A stretch of 44,682 nt of DNA from JAISGQ01 sp045534445 (lineage in GTDB: Bacteria; Bacillota; Clostridia; Oscillospirales; Acutalibacteraceae): positions 1 to 44,682 of the forward strand of contig JAZSJQ010000070.1 in NCBI GenBank assembly GCA_045534445.1. The letters are read 5' to 3'. The translations under genes and the position numbers were made by a program. This document shows, piece after piece, positions 42,218 through 44,682 of the stretch (positions are counted from its first letter, which is position 1; each line of letters starts with the position of its first letter). A model generated the notes under the pieces. It worked only from the letters and a program-made list of their open reading frames with translations. It had not been told where the DNA came from and searched no databases.

Positions 42218-42256
42218 AAAGGATCCCACGGTTTTCATAATTGAAATCCGTGGGAT
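42216..42256 (-). terminator. Terminator after def (minus strand)
   Basis: ATCCCACGG (42223-42231) pairs with CCGTGGGAT (42248-42256), and an inner TTCA/TGAA pair lengthens the stem. On the minus strand it is followed by TTTTT (42216-42220). On the plus strand it lacks a T tract but may still slow polymerase after the 41063 gene. Confidence 0.82.
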
Positions 42257-42266
42257 TAACTTATAT

Positions 42267-42677
42267 TCAGATAATTATTCCGTTGCAGTGATCTATCTCA
42301 TGCTGTATTATCTGAGCAGTCCAGCCTGTAAAGGTTTTTATCCTTACAGCAAAATCGCTGTTATGATATCTGACTTTTATATTTTTAAAGCGCTTTGTTC
42401 TGCGTTTTCCCGTAAGGGAAAGACATCCTTCCTCCGTACTGTAGGGTTCGGAGGCTTTTATTATCTCGGGATTGTACATGACCATGTAAACACCGTCGAA
42501 GTCAAATGCGATAATACATTTGAGAACTCCAATCATATTTGCCGCCATACCGACACATTCATGATTATGTGCATTCAGCGTGTCAAGAAGATCCTTACCG
42601 ACGGATATGTCCTCGATTGTCGCTTTTTCGGATTTCCTTCCGAGAAAAAGCGGGTCTCTCATAATTTCACGAACCAT
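42267..42677 (-). CDS. Peptide deformylase-like protein with altered motif I
   Basis: 136 residues, somewhat short for a deformylase. Motif II EGCLSL (83-88) and motif III QHEIDHCNG (125-133) are intact, so the metal ligands Cys85, His126, His130 and general base Glu127 are present. Motif I reads CVGMAANMIG (41-50): Met48 stands where active deformylases have the conserved Gln of GxGxAAxQ. It may remove formyl groups from nascent proteins less well, or act on another substrate. AGGTGA is 5 bases before ATG 42677. It is the last gene of a three-gene operon, 4 bases after the NUDIX gene. Confidence 0.88.
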   Translation of the reverse strand: MVREIMRDPLFLGRKSEKATIEDISVGKDLLDTLNAHNHECVGMAANMIGVLKCIIAFDFDGVYMVMYNPEIIKASEPYSTEEGCLSLTGKRRTKRFKNIKVRYHNSDFAVRIKTFTGWTAQIIQHEIDHCNGIII

Positions 42678-42681
42678 ATTT

Positions 42682-43062
42682 TCACCTGTTTTTCAGCAGT
42701 TCCAGAATTTCTTTATCAGCAGGGCAGAAGTCGTAATTGTCAATCTCGGAAACTGTTATCCATTTCAGATCGTTGTGTTCAATAAGTTTCGGTGTGCCTG
42801 ACGCTATTTCTGAATTGAACAGGGTCAGATGAACCGTAAGATCAGGATATACATGGGTAAGTTCAGTGAATACATCACGCACGGAAACGGTAATTTCAAG
42901 CTCCTCGAAGCATTCGCGGACAAGTGCATCAGCCTTTGATTCACCTGCTTCGACCTTCCCGCCGACAAACTCCCACAGAAGTCCTCGGGCTTTATGAGAA
43001 GGACGCTGACATATCATGAACTTATCATCTTTCCAAATAAGAGCGGCAACAACCTCAACCAT
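42682..43062 (-). CDS. NUDIX hydrolase, MutT-like
   Basis: 126 residues. The Nudix box GGKVEAGESKADALVRECFEE is clear, with the catalytic REcfEE core; the usual Gly after EEL is Glu (EELEI). The N-terminus VEVVAALIWKDDKFMICQRP and the LLWEFVGGK stretch resemble MutT/8-oxo-dGTP and CTP pyrophosphohydrolases, so nucleotide-pool cleaning is likely. The start is ATG 43062, with GAGGAG 7 bases upstream, inside the end of the hydrolase gene; the two coding regions overlap by 8 bases. Confidence 0.9.
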   Translation of the reverse strand: MVEVVAALIWKDDKFMICQRPSHKARGLLWEFVGGKVEAGESKADALVRECFEELEITVSVRDVFTELTHVYPDLTVHLTLFNSEIASGTPKLIEHNDLKWITVSEIDNYDFCPADKEILELLKNR

Positions 43063-44005
43063 TGAGATACTCCTCTTCAAACTTTGCAAGAACCTTTATG
43101 TAATCATCGTTTTCAATAATGTATGCAAGACCGTGACCTGCACCGGGTACGGTGTGAAGCATTTTGGGAGCGGTGCAGGCTTCATAGCATGCTTCGCTCA
43201 TTTCGCAGGGGACAAAGGCATCATCTTCGCCGTGGACAAAAATAATTGGAACAGGGGATTTCTTGACAGCTTCAATGGGGCTTGCTGCCTCAAGATCGAA
43301 GCCGCCGAATATTCTTGCGCCAAGCTTTATAAAAGGATAGACAATTGCAGAAGGAAGTTTCATGTCTTTGATTACCTTGATAATGATCTCCTTCGGTGAA
43401 CTATAACCGCAGTCTTCAAGAATACCGATAACATTTTTTGGAAGTTCAAGCTCACTTGCCATCATAACAGTTGCTCCGCCCATGGAAATACCTGTGAGCA
43501 TTATTCTGCAGTCCGGACCGAATTTTTCAATGGCATAATCTATCCACGAAAGAACGTCATAACGTTCCTTGATACCGAAGGTTATGGTGTGACCGTCACT
43601 TCTGCCGCTTGCACGAAGATCCACAAGCAGAACATTGTGACCTACTTCAAATGCACGCTGTATGCCGCCGCACATATCCCGCTCAGAGCTTCCGCGGTAG
43701 CCGTGGAGCATTATTTCAATAATGCTGTTATCCTTGCCGTGAAAATACCTTCCTCTGAGTGTAAGACCGTCAAATGATTTGATTTCAACATCTTCATTGC
43801 TGTGTGCGCGCATTTTCTTTATCCATTCTACCATCTGCTCACGGTAGGGTTCGTATATCTTTCCTTCGGGAGTCGGATATTCGTTTTCACCGACAGGCTT
43901 GCGCTTGGGAGAATAAAAGGTCAGAAGATAGCAGATAAACGCGGCAAGAAGGCAAAGTGCAATGACAGATGCAATTACTGTAAGAATAATTATAACGGGA
44001 TTCAT
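43055..44005 (-). CDS. Membrane-anchored alpha/beta hydrolase
   Basis: 316 residues: an N-terminal TM helix (about 4-30) and a serine hydrolase domain. Nucleophile Ser174 is in GISMGG, the acid is Asp262 in HGEDDAFVP and His291 is in GAGHGLAY. HGYRGSSERD supplies the oxyanion-side loop. It resembles the BEM46/YqkD-type hydrolases common in Bacillota; the substrate is unknown, probably a lipid, peptide or acyl ester at the outer face. CGGAGATGG precedes ATG 44005 and a consensus promoter is at 44037-44065. First gene of the hydrolase - NUDIX - def operon. Confidence 0.9.
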   Translation of the reverse strand: MNPVIIILTVIASVIALCLLAAFICYLLTFYSPKRKPVGENEYPTPEGKIYEPYREQMVEWIKKMRAHSNEDVEIKSFDGLTLRGRYFHGKDNSIIEIMLHGYRGSSERDMCGGIQRAFEVGHNVLLVDLRASGRSDGHTITFGIKERYDVLSWIDYAIEKFGPDCRIMLTGISMGGATVMMASELELPKNVIGILEDCGYSSPKEIIIKVIKDMKLPSAIVYPFIKLGARIFGGFDLEAASPIEAVKKSPVPIIFVHGEDDAFVPCEMSEACYEACTAPKMLHTVPGAGHGLAYIIENDDYIKVLAKFEEEYLNG

Positions 44006-44036
44006 GATACCATCTCCGATTGATTTGATATCCGTT

Positions 44037-44065
44037 ATTATATAACTGTTTTAAATTTATTGCAA
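44037..44065 (-). promoter_or_regulatory. Promoter of hydrolase-NUDIX-def operon
   Basis: On the minus strand: TTGCAA (44060-44065), 17-bp spacer, TATAAT (44037-44042), about 30 bases before the ATG at 44005. Confidence 0.8.
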
Positions 44066-44111
44066 CAATCTCAACTTATCATGCGTTATTATTAACAGGG
44101 AGGGATGATCG

Positions 44112-44597
44112 GTGTATACAGATGAAAACAAGTTTCGAGAGTTCTATAAAAAGTATTCACAGATGGTATACAGAGTCTGTTTCATGTACATGAAGAATAA
44201 ATACGATGCGGAAGATGCCATGCAGATGCTGTTTTCAAGGCTGATAGAGAAAAGTCCGAGCTTTGAAAATGAATTCAAGGAAAAAGCGTGGATTATGATA
44301 ACCGTGTCGAACATATGCAAAAGTCTTCTCAGAAGGCACAGCAGAAAGGATATTTCCATAGAAGAGCTTGTATGCGATATTCCTGCATCAGAAAGGGAAA
44401 GCAGTGAAATACTTTCAATCATTATGAAACTTCCCGAAAATCATAAAAGCTCCATATATCTGTACTATTACGAGGGTTATTCATGTTCGGAAATAGCAGA
44501 AATGCTGAAAACAAAGGAATCAACGGTCAGATCATATCTGCGCAGGGGCCGTGAGAAATTAAAAATATATTTAGGAGGTAATTCTGATGCAAAATGA
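44112..44597 (+). CDS. ECF-type RNA polymerase sigma factor
   Basis: 161 residues with region 2 (FREFYKKYSQMVYRVCFMYM, then DAEDAMQMLFSRL) and region 4 (LPENHKSSIYLYYYEGYS followed by the helix-turn-helix SEIAEMLKTKESTVRSYLRR). The usual motif DAExxxQxxF is altered to DAEDAMQMLF. The start is GTG 44112, with a GGGAGGG ribosome site 8-9 bases upstream. It overlaps the next ORF by 11 bases, as is common for sigma and anti-sigma pairs. Target promoters are not known; a self-regulating promoter was not identified upstream. Confidence 0.93.
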   Translation: MYTDENKFREFYKKYSQMVYRVCFMYMKNKYDAEDAMQMLFSRLIEKSPSFENEFKEKAWIMITVSNICKSLLRRHSRKDISIEELVCDIPASERESSEILSIIMKLPENHKSSIYLYYYEGYSCSEIAEMLKTKESTVRSYLRRGREKLKIYLGGNSDAK

Positions 44598-44682
44598 AAA
44601 GATCATAACTGTGTTTGATTCTGTCACACTGTCTGAAAAAGAATCTCAGGAAATCTACAGAAAAATTCTGTCACAGACAAAA
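44587..44682 (+). CDS. Probable anti-sigma factor, N-terminal fragment (cut by window end)
   Basis: An open frame of 32 codons runs off the window. It starts at ATG 44587 with AGGAGGT 8 bases upstream and overlaps the sigma factor stop. The visible residues begin MQNEKIITVFDSVTLSEKES, typical of short cytoplasmic N-termini of anti-sigma proteins in Clostridia, which carry a TM helix later. Only context supports the call; no zinc or membrane motif is within the window. Confidence 0.62.
   Translation, partial: MQNEKIITVFDSVTLSEKESQEIYRKILSQTK

Noticed and set aside
42153..42785. 210-residue plus-strand frame over def
   Set aside because: It is antisense to the deformylase and NUDIX genes, with Phe/Cys-rich composition, and runs through the terminator at 42216-42256.

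Overview
The window looks like chromosomal DNA from a spore-forming, low-to-moderate-GC Bacillota, most likely an Oscillospiraceae/Ruminococcus-type gut anaerobe. The reasons are the long PurL with a fused glutaminase domain, ThyX in place of ThyA, the spmA-spmB spore maturation pair, the CdaA/CdaR pair, clean AGGAGG-type ribosome sites, sigma-A-type promoters and a giant DUF11/fibro-slime surface protein. No phage, plasmid, IS or CRISPR element is visible. The genus is an inference, not a proven assignment.

Layout. 1-294: an array of small hairpins with a 20-bp period, then a minus-strand tRNA-Pro(CGG) with its own consensus promoter. 379-9946: one tightly packed plus-strand operon, purL - (sigma2-like/TM/transglutaminase-like protein) - thyX - tmk - DUF2156 protein - GNAT - DJ-1 family - 5-formyl-THF cyclo-ligase. 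It joins purine, dTMP and folate one-carbon metabolism. 9985-10071: an overlooked 28-residue membrane peptide gene on the minus strand. 10168-13016: mltG followed by a U32 (TrhP-like) gene. 13103-20503: three large single-pass envelope proteins of unknown function, two on the plus strand and one converging on the minus strand. 20560-22109: SOS-type dinB with two LexA-box-like sites and a coupled small protein. 22203-26237: cdaA-cdaR (c-di-AMP synthesis and its regulator) followed by proS instead of the usual glmM. 26421-37784: a 3,729-residue surface protein with signal peptide, fibro-slime domain, about 24 DUF11 repeats and an APDTG-type sorting signal. 37787-38877: spmB/spmA. 38921-42217: three unknown genes, two of them six-TM proteins with unusual low-complexity cytoplasmic tails. 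42216-44065: an alpha/beta hydrolase - NUDIX - peptide deformylase operon on the minus strand. 44112-end: an ECF sigma factor and the start of a probable anti-sigma partner.

Most interesting: (i) a membrane protein that joins a degenerate sigma-region-2-like cytoplasmic domain to an extracellular transglutaminase-like fold whose catalytic Cys appears to be Ser; a second membrane protein may carry a weaker version of the same N-terminal helical domain; (ii) the giant protein, where two adjacent 1,383-bp blocks of four different DUF11 types repeat in the same order; (iii) clusters of uncharacterised membrane proteins with duplicated cytoplasmic motifs (40-residue SFSLSFGKV repeat; tyrosine-rich DExTGxYYY repeat; Q/N/R-rich tail); (iv) the small protein coupled to dinB; and (v) the hairpin array at the left edge. 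None of these has been tested by database search here.
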